Position numbers and translations under genes: made by a program
From: an uncultured Candidatus Saccharibacteria bacterium
GTDB lineage: Bacteria > Patescibacteriota > Saccharimonadia > Saccharimonadales > Saccharimonadaceae
DNA length: 55,883 nt
NCBI GenBank assembly: GCA_938041435.1
Contig: CALISR010000019.1
Coordinates: 1 to 55,883, forward strand
Direction: 5' to 3'
Shown: positions 1 to 8,897 of the stretch, piece after piece
How positions within the stretch are numbered: the stretch's first letter is position 1
Layout of the letters: each line of letters opens with the position of its first letter
Notes under the pieces: model-generated
What the model saw: only the letters and a program-made list of their open reading frames with translations
The model's database searches: none
Told to the model about the DNA's origin: nothing

Positions 1-1539
1 TAACAGAGGTAATTTGCTGCGTGGACAAATATCGTATACACATGATGACTGCGGATATTTACGGGTGATTTTGCGCTCATAGGCTTATTTATCGGCCGTT
101 TGTATGCAAGATAATTCTGCCACAGCCACAATTTGCTCATATATACCTCTTGCATCTATCCCTTTGCAAAGCATCTCAAGTACGCAGCAGCCAGGGTAGG
201 GCAAGGCAGGGGAGTTTTACCACACCCTTTCGCCAAAAATTCCTGGCAACCGCCCTACCCCTGTTTTTACCTCATTCTGCCAGCCTCTACCACTGATAAA
301 CTCATATTCGAGAGCCGTGTTCTCGTGGTATACCTCACCTCAGCTGTAGCTCTCTGCTTACCTCCGGTTCTTCTATGCTTATATCCCTCAAGGTTAGCCA
401 GAGAGTCATACTTAGTCATACTTGTCCTTACAGATACATATCATTGCCTTAACCGCCAAACAGCAGCACACAGCCTAGATTTGACTAACTATAGGTTATC
501 CAAGCTATCCAGATACGCCGAGACATTCATAAGCTCGCAGTACCAGTTAGCATACCATACAATATAGCAAGCAACCATGCACAGCAAAGTAGCAGCCAGA
601 AGCAAAGCATAAGCATAAACATCAACGCTAATAGACAAGGGAATGATAAGCTGCAACGTGCTGTAATCTATGCGTGCATAATAATTCACATCCACGCAGC
701 AGTAGGGTAGATGTAAAAGATGTATCATTAATCATCTTTAGGAGTGTAATATAACTTCGCACAATAATACTTTTACGATGCATATGTTAATTTCGACCCC
801 AGCTATGGCTGGAATTGAGCTGGGTTTGGCACTATGTGGGCTTTATGGGCATACGACGTATTTCAAGAGCGCATGTCTTCGATTATTGATCGATCTTACT
901 TCTCGTTCAGTAGGTTCACTTATGATATATGCGCCATCCAATGGAGAGAGTAAGGATAGAGCCGCGGGCACTTATATGTCCTGCAAAAGTAAAAGCAGAC
1001 GCTTGTTCTATTGGAGGGAACACACTGCGCATATGTTCATACGTACGCAAAGCTACGTATGTTTATGTTTGTTCGCGTGTGAATGTGTTTGCGCGCAGTC
1101 TTTGTGACTGTATGCGCATTGGCTTGATATCGAACAAATAAGCTGACTGCAAAACCTGAGCACATACATGCTCCGGTCTCGTGCTTGCCTGGTATCATGC
1201 TGGGTGTTGGTACGAGCCCCTCAGTCTATTAGCCATGGTTGCTTTGTTTGACATTTTATTTGCTTGGTATTTTTGTTATGTTTTCTACCCTGCTTGGGTT
1301 GACCGAGATTAAAAACTATACGATATCATGATTTGACTTTTTCGCAAAAAACATCTCCCCTACTCTTTTTGCATTTTTTGGTTTTTATAGTATAGATATA
1401 GTATTTGCATTTTTTATGCTTTGTTATATAAAATGTTGTAAATTTGTTCTTGTTTTACAGAGTAGCTCCCCTGCCCTTTGCTGGATGCGCTAATACCCAC
1501 ACTATTTACAAGGCTAGCACTTTTGTTATCAACAGTTCC
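1..1539. other. gene-free region with inverted repeats
   Basis: No reading frame here has a convincing start, ribosome binding site or protein-like composition. What can be seen are self-complementary segments. GGGTAGGGC at 194-202 pairs with GCCCTACCC at 252-260 and is followed by T5 at 264-268. CATACGTA pairs with TACGTATG inside a wider ACTGCGC/GCGCAGT pair near 1023-1100. A cloverleaf-like segment lies at 1156-1224. The part from about 1300 to 1450 is very AT-rich. A minus-strand frame at 489-728 would encode a small hydrophobic protein, but it has no ribosome binding site. The stretch may hold untranslated RNA or decayed sequence. Confidence 0.5.
1156..1224 (+). other. cloverleaf-like inverted repeats, possible structured RNA
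   Basis: CTGAG at 1156-1160 can pair with CTCAG at 1220-1224. Inside it, GAGCA (1158-1162) can pair with TGCTC (1169-1173), and CTCGTGC (1178-1184) with GTACGAG (1210-1216, one G-U). The outer and first inner helices share bases, so they are partly alternative. It is not a tRNA, since no anticodon arm or T-loop fits, and no known riboswitch core was recognised. There is no flanking gene to suggest a role, and the strand is a guess. Confidence 0.25.
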
Positions 1540-2466
1540 TTACCGATACGCTGCTCGGCCACTGACGCGGACATCGAGATATTTGGGAGTGATGTGGTGC
1601 TGCGCTAGGTAGCGAATGGCTCGGGCGGCATCCTCGCTCTGCAGGCCAGCCGAGCGATCGACCGAGAACTTAACAGGATACTCCACCCCTGTAAACCAAA
1701 CGTAGATTTGACGCGTCGTGCCAGCAGGCAGCGTAATCTTTTGGACGGTAAGCTGGTGGCGGCGGACGGCGCCGACGACTTTGCCGATGAAGCCGAGAAA
1801 TTGGTTGCTCGCGACGACTTGGTTATTGCGCGTACCGATACCACTGTCGTCCACTACCTCGATGCTTGGCCGTGACCCATAAGCGCGGCGGAAGGCATGG
1901 CCCTCAGTGTCAACAAAGAGTTGCTGGCGATTAACCGTCCAGACCACTGCCGCTTGGCGCATAGCGAGAGTGATAGTGCTGCGCCCCAAGCCAGCTTGCT
2001 GCGTAGCTGGGAGCACTGCGGCCACCTCGGGGCAATCATGCGTCTGGAGATAGGCTGCCAGCCGACTAGTATTGAGCGCAAAGCGAAAGCGTTCTAGCGG
2101 ATGGGTAGTGAGATAGTCGTTGATCTTGGCTTGGTAGAGCTGATGGTTGCTGGTGAGATTACCTGCAATAACTGGTGTCGCAATGACGTTATCAAGCGCA
2201 AACCACACTGCAGCCAGCAGCCCCACTACCACTCCAAGCGACAATGCCACATGGCGGCGCATCCGGCGCAAATCATGTGCATGCATACGTGGCGACCGCA
2301 GCTGCGCCTTAGACTCGCCCGCACTTGGGACACGGCTCACCAAGCTACCGGTCAGCGTACGGTTACGCCGGTAGGTGTAGGCGGTGCGCTGGAGCTGCTC
2401 TTCCCTCTTGTTTTTGGCAGCTCGGCGGCGCGCTGGTGGTGGTGTTTGTTTTGTGCGAAAGCCCAT
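1540..2466 (-). CDS. ftsQ: cell division protein FtsQ/DivIB
   Basis: A bitopic divisome protein of 308 aa. In the family, FtsQ/DivIB links early and late divisome proteins through FtsB and FtsL. The sequence shows a basic N-terminal cytoplasmic tail of about 70 residues, one membrane segment at about residues 72-92, then an extracytoplasmic POTRA/beta region. It ends in a KYLDVRVSGRAAYR motif, the typical FtsQ C-terminal strand. The ATG at 2466 was preferred to one at 2481 because the latter lies inside the -10 box. The mRNA would start only about 7 nt before the ATG and has no ribosome binding site. The gene sits downstream of the dcw cluster but behind its own promoter and an intervening plus-strand gene. 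Confidence 0.85.
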   Translation of the reverse strand: MGFRTKQTPPPARRRAAKNKREEQLQRTAYTYRRNRTLTGSLVSRVPSAGESKAQLRSPRMHAHDLRRMRRHVALSLGVVVGLLAAVWFALDNVIATPVIAGNLTSNHQLYQAKINDYLTTHPLERFRFALNTSRLAAYLQTHDCPEVAAVLPATQQAGLGRSTITLAMRQAAVVWTVNRQQLFVDTEGHAFRRAYGSRPSIEVVDDSGIGTRNNQVVASNQFLGFIGKVVGAVRRHQLTVQKITLPAGTTRQIYVWFTGVEYPVKFSVDRSAGLQSEDAARAIRYLAQHHITPKYLDVRVSGRAAYR

Positions 2467-2479
2467 GATGCTACAGGCC

Positions 2480-2509
2480 ATTATACCGTAGATGACTAGT
2501 TGTTGGCAA
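2480..2509 (-). promoter_or_regulatory. ftsQ promoter
   Basis: On the minus strand, TTGCCA (2504-2509) is followed after 18 nt by a perfect TATAAT (2480-2485). The -10 box ends 13 nt before the ftsQ ATG, so the predicted 5' leader is only about 6-8 nt. Confidence 0.7.
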
Positions 2510-2603
2510 AAGCATCTAGGTATTAAACGATGTCTTCTTGGTACTATCCCCTGCCCTTCAGCACTAGGTAACTACCCGATTAACACCTTCCCTGCAATAT
2601 AAT

Positions 2604-2632
2604 TTGACATTTCTTGCTCCCCACTCCATACT
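2604..2632 (+). promoter_or_regulatory. promoter of the small plus-strand gene
   Basis: A perfect TTGACA (2604-2609), a 17 nt spacer and CATACT (2627-2632) fit a sigma70-type promoter. A small hairpin, GCTCCC with GGGAGC, overlaps the spacer and start region. Confidence 0.55.
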
Positions 2633-2705
2633 GGGAGCACTACAGTTAAGCGGAGAAATCGACATATGAAGACAGACAGTCCATGCAACAAAAGAAGGAG
2701 CAACA

Positions 2706-2948
2706 ATAGAGCTCACAAGAGACGAGATTCGTCTGATCGCAGCACTCGGCACCGAAGTGTTTCATGGGGCCTTTCGACAAGAGTGTGAAGACCTCTGGAA
2801 TACTGTCGCTATGCCAATCTCTTTCAAGCGGTCTGGCGAGATACTACACCAATTTTATGACACTCTCATTACAATCAGCGAGCTACCTCCCTCTAAAGAG
2901 CGGCAGGAAATCGATGCACACTATCGGCCATTTGAGTTTGGGAGTTAA
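2706..2948 (+). CDS. small hypothetical protein with apparent ATA start
   Basis: An 80-codon frame that ends at 2948 and encodes a helical, charged protein beginning ELTRDEIRLIAALG and ending AHYRPFEFGS. It is not a family I recognise. A perfect AAGGAG stands 5 nt before an ATA codon at 2706, and a TTGACA promoter lies 100 nt upstream, so initiation at ATA is the most economical reading. Without it the first usable codon is GTG at 2757, which has no ribosome binding site and would remove 17 residues. The frame is closed upstream by TGA at 2667. The start codon may have mutated from ATG, making this a weakly expressed or decaying gene. It converges on murG. Confidence 0.5.
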   Translation: MELTRDEIRLIAALGTEVFHGAFRQECEDLWNTVAMPISFKRSGEILHQFYDTLITISELPPSKERQEIDAHYRPFEFGS

Positions 2949-3005
2949 TAGCTTTTACCAGTGAGGGTGAGGCTTGTCTTATCTTGGCGCAGTGTTTTTA
3001 ATGAA

Positions 3006-3039
3006 AATAATGTAGCATGAATTAACATGCTACATTATT
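3006..3039. terminator. bidirectional terminator between small gene and murG
   Basis: A perfect 14 bp stem (AATAATGTAGCATG paired with its complement) has a 6 nt loop and AT-rich flanks. It lies between the 3' ends of two convergent genes. Confidence 0.65.
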
Positions 3040-3112
3040 TACTAGTACTTTATGATGAGACCTTAGATACACTCTTACTCTTCCCCTTTCTATAAGAAGA
3101 GTCGGGTCACTT

Positions 3113-4270
3113 TTATCCTTTTCTAGTACGCTGAGCCACCTTCACCACCATTTGCGCTACATCGCGGGCGGCGTGGGGGCGTGCATAGGTATGGAGGCGC
3201 TGAGCGAGCTGCTGACGCTGCGCAGGGTCGCGCACGAGGGTAAGAATGGCCTGGCTAAGGGCATCGCTCTGCTCTAAGGCGTCGTCTTGTAAAACAAGAG
3301 CAGCCTTGGCTTCAGCATAGATGGCGGCATTTTTGCGCTGGTCACCCAGGTGATGAGCCGGTACCAAGATAGCCGCCTGAGCGAGGCCAGCGAGCTCTTG
3401 TGTGAAGGTAGCACTAGCGCGTGATACTACTACATCGGCTGCGCCGAGCAATTGCGCCATGTGCTCGAAAACGAAGGGTACGCAGTGAAAATCGGGGTGC
3501 TGCGGCGCTTTGGCCTGGGCCGCATCGTAATTGCCCTTGCCTGCCACCAGATAAACCTGCATGCCAGCAGCCAGCAGCTCATCGGCAGCGCGCAGCACCG
3601 CGTGATTGATAATGGCCGAGCCAAGACCACCCCCGGTAGCAACGACTAATGGCTTGTGTGGATCAAGCGAGAAGGTCTGCCGTGCTTGCTGCCGCTGCGC
3701 TGGGGTGAACGGGCGAAAATCAGCGCCAATCGGCACCCCCACATAGCGGCTACGCGATGCTGGATAGTGATAATGCTTGAGTGGCCAGCCCGTAGCAATC
3801 GCTGCTGCCCAGCGTGCCATCACGCGGTTGGTTAGGCCAGGGCGAGCATCGGAGTCGTGAATCACCACTGGCACGCGCAGGCAGCGCGCCGCAATGCCAA
3901 CGGGCAAGCACACAAACCCCCCTTTGGCAAAGATCACGTCTGGCCGCCAGCGCAACACCAGCCAGAGGCTCTGGCACACACCAGCCAGGATCTTAAAGAT
4001 ATCTAGTATATTAGCCAGGACAATACTCGGCATGAGCAACTGGCGCACTACGCTGAGGTGCTGGTAGCGCCGGAACTTGCCCGCGGCGATCGTCCGCACC
4101 CGCACTGGCACCGCAGCGTACTGCATGAGCCCACGCGATTGGCTAGCGAAGGCCTTGTCGCAGACGAAGGTCACCTGCACATCGGGCTGGAGGGCTGCGA
4201 TTTCATTAATGACGGCGACGACCGGCGTAACGTGCCCGCCCGATCCACCGCCGACTGCCAGTAGCTTCAT
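3113..4270 (-). CDS. murG: MurG, lipid II N-acetylglucosaminyltransferase
   Basis: UDP-GlcNAc:undecaprenyl-PP-MurNAc-pentapeptide GlcNAc transferase, 385 aa. It adds GlcNAc to lipid I at the inner face of the membrane. The N-terminal glycine loop GGGSGGH (residues 7-13) and the second motif FAKGGFVCLP are the hallmarks of GT28 MurG. The C-terminal domain carries VVATGGGLGSAIIN and a donor-site segment around VVSRASATFTQE. The ATG at 4270 has AAAGGAG 8 nt upstream. A longer frame reaching 4372 would begin inside ftsW. The start overlaps the end of ftsW by 65 nt, so the two are probably translationally coupled. It is the last gene of the mraZ-murG operon. Confidence 0.95.
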   Translation of the reverse strand: MKLLAVGGGSGGHVTPVVAVINEIAALQPDVQVTFVCDKAFASQSRGLMQYAAVPVRVRTIAAGKFRRYQHLSVVRQLLMPSIVLANILDIFKILAGVCQSLWLVLRWRPDVIFAKGGFVCLPVGIAARCLRVPVVIHDSDARPGLTNRVMARWAAAIATGWPLKHYHYPASRSRYVGVPIGADFRPFTPAQRQQARQTFSLDPHKPLVVATGGGLGSAIINHAVLRAADELLAAGMQVYLVAGKGNYDAAQAKAPQHPDFHCVPFVFEHMAQLLGAADVVVSRASATFTQELAGLAQAAILVPAHHLGDQRKNAAIYAEAKAALVLQDDALEQSDALSQAILTLVRDPAQRQQLAQRLHTYARPHAARDVAQMVVKVAQRTRKG

Positions 4271-5564
4271 GAGAGGTCTCCTTTTCGTTGATTGGTTGGT
4301 AAGCTGCCTGGCGTGATAATTGGAAAGCCAGACCAAGCGCACCAGCAATAAATACCATACTGGTGCCACCAAAGCTCAGCAATGGCAGCGTAATACCCGT
4401 CAGTGGGAAGACTCCAATCATCGACGCTACATTTAGCATAACATGTGCGCCCAGCCAGCCAAAGACTCCAGCTACCACCAGGCGCATTGTCATATCGGGC
4501 AAACGCTCGGCAATCCTCAGCAAGCGCAGTAGCAGCGCTGCAAATAGCGCCAGCACCACCACCGCCCCCACAAAGCCAAACGTCTCACCAATGATGGCAA
4601 AGACTGAGTCGTTAATCGCCTCAGGGAGGTAACCCGTCGCTTGGATGCTGTTACCAATACCCAGGCCAAATAGCCCACCTGTACCCAGCGCAATCTTGGC
4701 ATTCTTGATGTGGTAGCCATCGTCATTGCTACTAGTGGCATGGTCATCCCCCTGGAAGAAGGTCGCCACCCGCTCCATGCGGTGCGGCGCAATGACAATG
4801 AGCAGTAGCACCAGTGCCACGCAGCCCGCCGCTAGATAGGCTAGCCAGCGCCAGCTCATGCCGCTCATCACCACCATACATGCCACCATAGCAGTGAGCG
4901 CTAGGCCCGTGCCCATATCCTTTTGCAAAAATATCACGAAAAAGAGCGCTGCGCACATCATAATTACCATGGGGATGATCGTCTGGTGGAGGTCGTTTAT
5001 CACCCCCTGGCGCATTCGTTTGCCAAGGAAGAGCGCCATATAGATAAGCATGCCAAACTTCAGCATCTCGGCTGGCTGGAAGCTCCCTAGCGGCCCCAGC
5101 GAGAACCAGCGACACGCCCCAAGGCTACACTGAGCAATCGCCGAGACATGTAGCATATTGCCAAGAACAAACAGCAGTGCACACAGCACGAAGCCGCTCG
5201 CTAGCAGCGTACCCGCCTTCTGGCGCAGCCATGCAAAGGGCACGAGCGACAGCCCCACAAAGGCGCTAATTGACAGCAGTAAGCTCACCGTCTGCTTAAT
5301 GGCGAAATAGCCATCGGTGTAGTAGTTGGTGTTGTGCGCAGAGTTGAGCACATTGGCACGCTGCGGGCCAATGGCATACATCACCACCAAACCCAGCAGC
5401 ATGAGCAACCCCACCCAAAGGATAATCTGATAGTCCGGCCGGTGCAAACGCGGCACAGCGACAGATGGAGTGGAGGCAGTACTACGTTGCTCGCGGCGCA
5501 CTGGCTGAGCCGACCGAGCCGAAGCCGATCGGTGCGCAGCACGAGTGCGGCGAGCAGTAGCCAT
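4206..5564 (-). CDS. ftsW: FtsW, SEDS-family septal peptidoglycan polymerase
   Basis: A SEDS glycosyltransferase of 452 aa that polymerises lipid II at the septum with its partner FtsI, encoded two genes upstream. It has a basic cytoplasmic N-terminus of about 45 residues followed by about ten membrane segments. SEDS motifs are visible: FQPAEMLKFGMLIY in the middle and the C-terminal PLTGITLPLLSFGGTSM. The ATG at 5564 starts 1 nt after the mraY stop. A GTG at 5582 is possible but less likely. The 3' end runs 65 nt into murG in another frame. SEDS proteins also include RodA; the position between mraY and murG supports FtsW. Confidence 0.92.
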   Translation of the reverse strand: MATARRTRAAHRSASARSAQPVRREQRSTASTPSVAVPRLHRPDYQIILWVGLLMLLGLVVMYAIGPQRANVLNSAHNTNYYTDGYFAIKQTVSLLLSISAFVGLSLVPFAWLRQKAGTLLASGFVLCALLFVLGNMLHVSAIAQCSLGACRWFSLGPLGSFQPAEMLKFGMLIYMALFLGKRMRQGVINDLHQTIIPMVIMMCAALFFVIFLQKDMGTGLALTAMVACMVVMSGMSWRWLAYLAAGCVALVLLLIVIAPHRMERVATFFQGDDHATSSNDDGYHIKNAKIALGTGGLFGLGIGNSIQATGYLPEAINDSVFAIIGETFGFVGAVVVLALFAALLLRLLRIAERLPDMTMRLVVAGVFGWLGAHVMLNVASMIGVFPLTGITLPLLSFGGTSMVFIAGALGLAFQLSRQAAYQPINEKETSHEATGSRRWIGRARYAGRRRH

Positions 5565-5565
5565 T

Positions 5566-6594
5566 CTAGATGTGTCCCCCACCCAGCGCCATCATCAGGC
5601 CAATAAAGCCTGTCACGCAAGAGATCACCCAGAAACGCATCGTTACCTTCACCTCTGGCCAACCGACTGCTTGGAAGTGCTGGTGAATTGGCGCAGAAAT
5701 AAACACCTTGCGGTGAAAGAACTTCTTACTGAGGATTTGAATAAGGCTCGAGCCCGCCTCTACCACAAACAGCACACCAATGACCGGCAGCAAAAACAGC
5801 GTATTCGTCAGCATCGCCACGACGCCTAGGCTCGTCCCAAAGGCAAAGCTCCCCACGTCGCCCATAAAGAACCGTGCTGGATAGATATTAAACCACAAGT
5901 AGCTCAGCAGCACTCCCACTACGGTGAAGCAAAAGCCCGCCAGCTGCAAATGCCCCTGCAGCAAAGCAATCACCCCGAAGATGCAATAGCTCACCGCCAG
6001 CAGTCCACCAGCCAGACCATCCAGGCCATCGCTAATGTTCACCGCGTTGCCAGTTGCTACCACCGCAAAGATAAAGAGTGGGACAATCCACGGGCCGAGC
6101 TGCCAGTCGCCAAAGTACGGCACGTGCACTGTTGTATAGCCCAACTTAACGTAGAAGAACCAGGCCAGTACCGCCGCCATCACCGCGATCATCGAGAACT
6201 TTAGCCAGGCGCGCAAGCCCGCCGAGCCCGAGCCATCACTATTGATATTGATCACATCGTCCAGCAGCCCCACTGCCCCACCACCAAGCAATGCCGCCAG
6301 TGGGAGCCAGGTCTGGGCTCGGTCGAGATTAAACCCCAGCGTCACCACAGCAATGGCCACAATGCCAACCATCCCTGCCATAGTGGGGATATCGCGCGTG
6401 AATTTATCGGCATGCAGCTTAGTAAAGACTGTCAATTCCTCGCCCGTCGTGCTGGCGGCCCGCTGTTTTTTCCAAAACTTATAGCGGTAGGCAAAGTAGG
6501 TGTAGAGCGGCGTAAGGGCCATCGCTAGCAAAAAGGCCGCGACGCTGAGGAGAAATGTCGCGTTGAGCTCGCGAACGAGTGTGGTGAGGTTCAT
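5566..6594 (-). CDS. mraY: MraY, phospho-MurNAc-pentapeptide translocase
   Basis: Transfers phospho-MurNAc-pentapeptide from UDP to undecaprenyl phosphate, forming lipid I in the membrane. It is 342 aa with about ten membrane segments. Catalytic motifs are visible: LDDVININSD with the aspartate pair at residues 112-113, GNAVNISDGLDGLAGG, and the cytoplasmic FFMGDVGS plus PIHQHF near the C-terminus. The ATG at 6594 shares its A with the ftsI stop (TAATG), so translation is coupled. A longer frame to 6642 would lie wholly inside ftsI and was not used. It sits in the usual order between ftsI and ftsW. Confidence 0.95.
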   Translation of the reverse strand: MNLTTLVRELNATFLLSVAAFLLAMALTPLYTYFAYRYKFWKKQRAASTTGEELTVFTKLHADKFTRDIPTMAGMVGIVAIAVVTLGFNLDRAQTWLPLAALLGGGAVGLLDDVININSDGSGSAGLRAWLKFSMIAVMAAVLAWFFYVKLGYTTVHVPYFGDWQLGPWIVPLFIFAVVATGNAVNISDGLDGLAGGLLAVSYCIFGVIALLQGHLQLAGFCFTVVGVLLSYLWFNIYPARFFMGDVGSFAFGTSLGVVAMLTNTLFLLPVIGVLFVVEAGSSLIQILSKKFFHRKVFISAPIHQHFQAVGWPEVKVTMRFWVISCVTGFIGLMMALGGGHI

Positions 6595-8348
6595 TATGGT
6601 GTGTGTCCTTTCGGCTCGAGCTTCATGTAGTCGAGCAACCAATTAGATATATCCGTGAAAATCGGGTGAGCATCTTGACCCCCCTGCATATTCAGCCCTT
6701 TGCCCGAAACCTCCACCATAATAACATACGCTGGTGTTTTGCCAACCTCCCCACCAAAACCGAGGTAGGTACCGATGGTTTGGTTGGAAATATACTTGCC
6801 ATCCTTGATGGTTTGCGATGTACCCGTCTTGCCACCAATATAGAACCCCGCGCGGTCGCCACCCGCATAAAAGGCCTGGCGCGCTTGGTGTACCATCTCG
6901 CGCACAGTGGCGGATGATTGCGGCTTGATGACATGAGCATACGAAGCTTTGCGCGCCGCCTTGGCAAAGGTGCCATTGTCGTCGATCGTCCCCGCAATGA
7001 CGGTGGGGCTATAGTACGTCCCACCATTAATAATCGCACTAAAGCCAGCCGAGACCTGCAGCATCGTCGCATCCATCCCCTGGCCAAAGGACATGTTAGA
7101 GTAACGCACTGCATTGCCCTGCTGCTGGGTGGGCGATACGATATTACCCTTGGCCTCGCCAGCCAACTCTACCCCCGTCAGCTGCCCAAGACGAAAGCGC
7201 TTGTGGAAGTAGTCATACATTGTGTCGCGTGCCTGGCGAGTGATGTAGCTGCCATTACCCAAGCGCTGTGCAACGGTGACCATACCAGTGTTGAGCGACC
7301 AATTGAGGGCGTGCTGCATGGTAATGTTGCCCGTCTGGCCCCTGCTGGCATTACCAATGGTAATGTCGTCTACCTTGATGCTATCGGTATTATTGTACGT
7401 CGTTTGCGGCGTGATGACCCCTTTGTCGATGCCCGTTGCTACTGTGAATGTCTTGATATCAGAGCCCGGTTCGTATGGCGTGGTGATGGTGTTGTTGTTG
7501 AGTGCGGCAACGCTTTTAATCGTCTTCAGGTTGGACGGGTCGTAGGTAGGGAGGTTGGCCATGGCTAAGACCTGGCCGTTCTGCGGATTCATTACGACAG
7601 CACTGACATCAGTCGCACCGCTGCGCTTGGCCCCATCGACGAGCGCTTGCTCGACCCTCGTCTGGATGTTGCGATCGATCGTCAGTACCATATTGGTCCC
7701 ATTCTTAGCAGGCTGGTTGATATTCGTCCGGCCAATGGTTAGCGGCACCGAGCGGATATCTGTCACTGTCTTCAGCACCCCATCTGTGCCGCGCAGCTTA
7801 TCATCATTAGCCTGTTCGAAGCCGTACTTCCCCTTACCCTCGGCATCGACAAAGCCCAGCACTTGGCTGGCCAACTGCCCTTCTGGGTAAACGCGCTGGC
7901 TCATCGCATCAAAGCCCACCCCAGCGAGATTCTCCTTCTTGATAAGTTCAGCCTGCTTACGGCTCACTTTGGTGGCAAGCACTTGGTAGCGGCTTGGCTT
8001 ACGCGTGATGTATTGGCGAAAATTCTCACGCACATTACCACCAGCCACCTGGTTGAGGACCGTCACGATCTTATCTACATCTGTCACGGCCATCGGGTCG
8101 GCCCACACGGTATAGACCGTCTCGTTCATGACAAGTTTGGCGGGAGTAGTACCATCCATGGTGTATATCTCACCGCGCTGGGCGCGCAGGCGAAATTGCT
8201 TGACTTGCTCGCTATCAGCCTGCGACACATAGTAGTCGTGCTGCAGCAATTGCACATACCCTAGGCGCAACACAAACACCACAAGTAGCCCGCCGAGCAC
8301 AGCAGCGAGCGCCTGAGCGCGTGGCGTAGCAAGATGGCGCTGCAGCAT
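6594..8348 (-). CDS. ftsI: FtsI/PBP2-type septal transpeptidase
   Basis: A class B penicillin-binding protein of 584 aa that cross-links septal peptidoglycan. It has a short cytoplasmic tail, one membrane segment at about residues 16-34, a dimerisation domain, then the transpeptidase domain. Active-site motifs are complete: SxxK as SDIK (Ser296, Lys299), SxN as SLN (351-353) and KTG (507-509). The sequence around the nucleophile is EPGSDIKTFT rather than the usual EPGSxFK. No PASTA domain follows. The start at 8348 follows the ftsL stop by 3 nt without a ribosome binding site, so translation probably depends on coupling. Confidence 0.93.
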   Translation of the reverse strand: MLQRHLATPRAQALAAVLGGLLVVFVLRLGYVQLLQHDYYVSQADSEQVKQFRLRAQRGEIYTMDGTTPAKLVMNETVYTVWADPMAVTDVDKIVTVLNQVAGGNVRENFRQYITRKPSRYQVLATKVSRKQAELIKKENLAGVGFDAMSQRVYPEGQLASQVLGFVDAEGKGKYGFEQANDDKLRGTDGVLKTVTDIRSVPLTIGRTNINQPAKNGTNMVLTIDRNIQTRVEQALVDGAKRSGATDVSAVVMNPQNGQVLAMANLPTYDPSNLKTIKSVAALNNNTITTPYEPGSDIKTFTVATGIDKGVITPQTTYNNTDSIKVDDITIGNASRGQTGNITMQHALNWSLNTGMVTVAQRLGNGSYITRQARDTMYDYFHKRFRLGQLTGVELAGEAKGNIVSPTQQQGNAVRYSNMSFGQGMDATMLQVSAGFSAIINGGTYYSPTVIAGTIDDNGTFAKAARKASYAHVIKPQSSATVREMVHQARQAFYAGGDRAGFYIGGKTGTSQTIKDGKYISNQTIGTYLGFGGEVGKTPAYVIMVEVSGKGLNMQGGQDAHPIFTDISNWLLDYMKLEPKGHTP

Positions 8349-8351
8349 GGG

Positions 8352-8705
8352 CTACTCGCTGGCGTACGCTGTATTGGCTGGTGTTGTCATCGTTTTGGCC
8401 ACACTACTACCCTGCACTTCCTTAAGGGCGGTCAGACGGGCGTTATCGACCTCTAGGTCCTTCTTTTGCTCGCTGAGAGCAGAGATCTTGTCGTCAATCT
8501 TGCTGGCCTCGTAGCCATAGCTGACCGTATGCGTTGCCTGCGCCAGATATATCAAGCCAAGGATGGTGATAAGGAGGGCAATCAGCACTGTATGGGTGAT
8601 TGGCCCAAGTTTGATAGCCGAAGCGAAAGCAACGGTGTTACGGTTGCGCTTCCAGGTGCTCTGGCGTCGACTATTAAATTGCATTGTCCGTGTGTAGGTT
8701 GTCAT
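8352..8705 (-). CDS. ftsL: FtsL-like septum formation protein
   Basis: A small bitopic protein of 117 aa: a basic N-terminus, one membrane segment at about residues 38-56, then a predicted coiled coil (IDDKISALSEQKKDLEVDN). This is the FtsL/DivIC layout, and its place between rsmH and ftsI fits ftsL. FtsL-type proteins join FtsQ and FtsB to activate FtsWI. Sequence conservation in this family is low, so the call rests on architecture and position. The 5' region is CA-rich, unstructured and lacks a ribosome binding site. Confidence 0.8.
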   Translation of the reverse strand: MTTYTRTMQFNSRRQSTWKRNRNTVAFASAIKLGPITHTVLIALLITILGLIYLAQATHTVSYGYEASKIDDKISALSEQKKDLEVDNARLTALKEVQGSSVAKTMTTPANTAYASE

Positions 8706-8759
8706 TGTGGTGGTGTTTGTGTTGTTTAGCGTTGGTATGGGGTCGTTTCTAGGTCTAGG

Positions 8760-8783
8760 TGGGGCGGATAACGCGCCGCCCCA
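8760..8783 (-). other. GC-rich hairpin between the 22-codon ORF and ftsL
   Basis: TGGGGCGG and CCGCCCCA form a perfect 8 bp stem with an 8 nt loop, about 55 nt before ftsL and just after a 22-codon ORF. No T-run follows, so it is not a simple terminator. It could pause polymerase, protect mRNA ends or bind a protein. Confidence 0.55.
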
Positions 8784-8805
8784 GCGCGAGGTCTTAGGCC
8801 AGAGG

Positions 8806-8874
8806 CTATTTGCCGTGGCGAACCAATACGGTTGTCGTGATTGATTGATTTTGTACGGGGATACGAACTGGCAT
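8806..8874 (-). CDS. 22-residue peptide ORF in the dcw operon
   Basis: Between rsmH and ftsL, a perfect AAGGAG lies 7 nt before an ATG that opens a 22-codon frame (MPVRIPVQNQ...TTTVLVRHGK). The start is 24 nt after the rsmH stop. Its ribosome binding site is stronger than those of the neighbouring large genes. It may be a leader peptide that controls ftsL with the hairpin that follows, or a short structural peptide. I recognise no homologue. Confidence 0.5.
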   Translation of the reverse strand: MPVRIPVQNQSITTTVLVRHGK

Positions 8875-8897
8875 GTCCCTACTCCTTTTTTTGTTTT

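Noticed and set aside
133..567. 144-codon plus-strand frame as a gene
   Set aside because: No ribosome binding site or promoter, unnatural composition rich in Tyr/Leu/Cys, and it overlaps inverted repeats.
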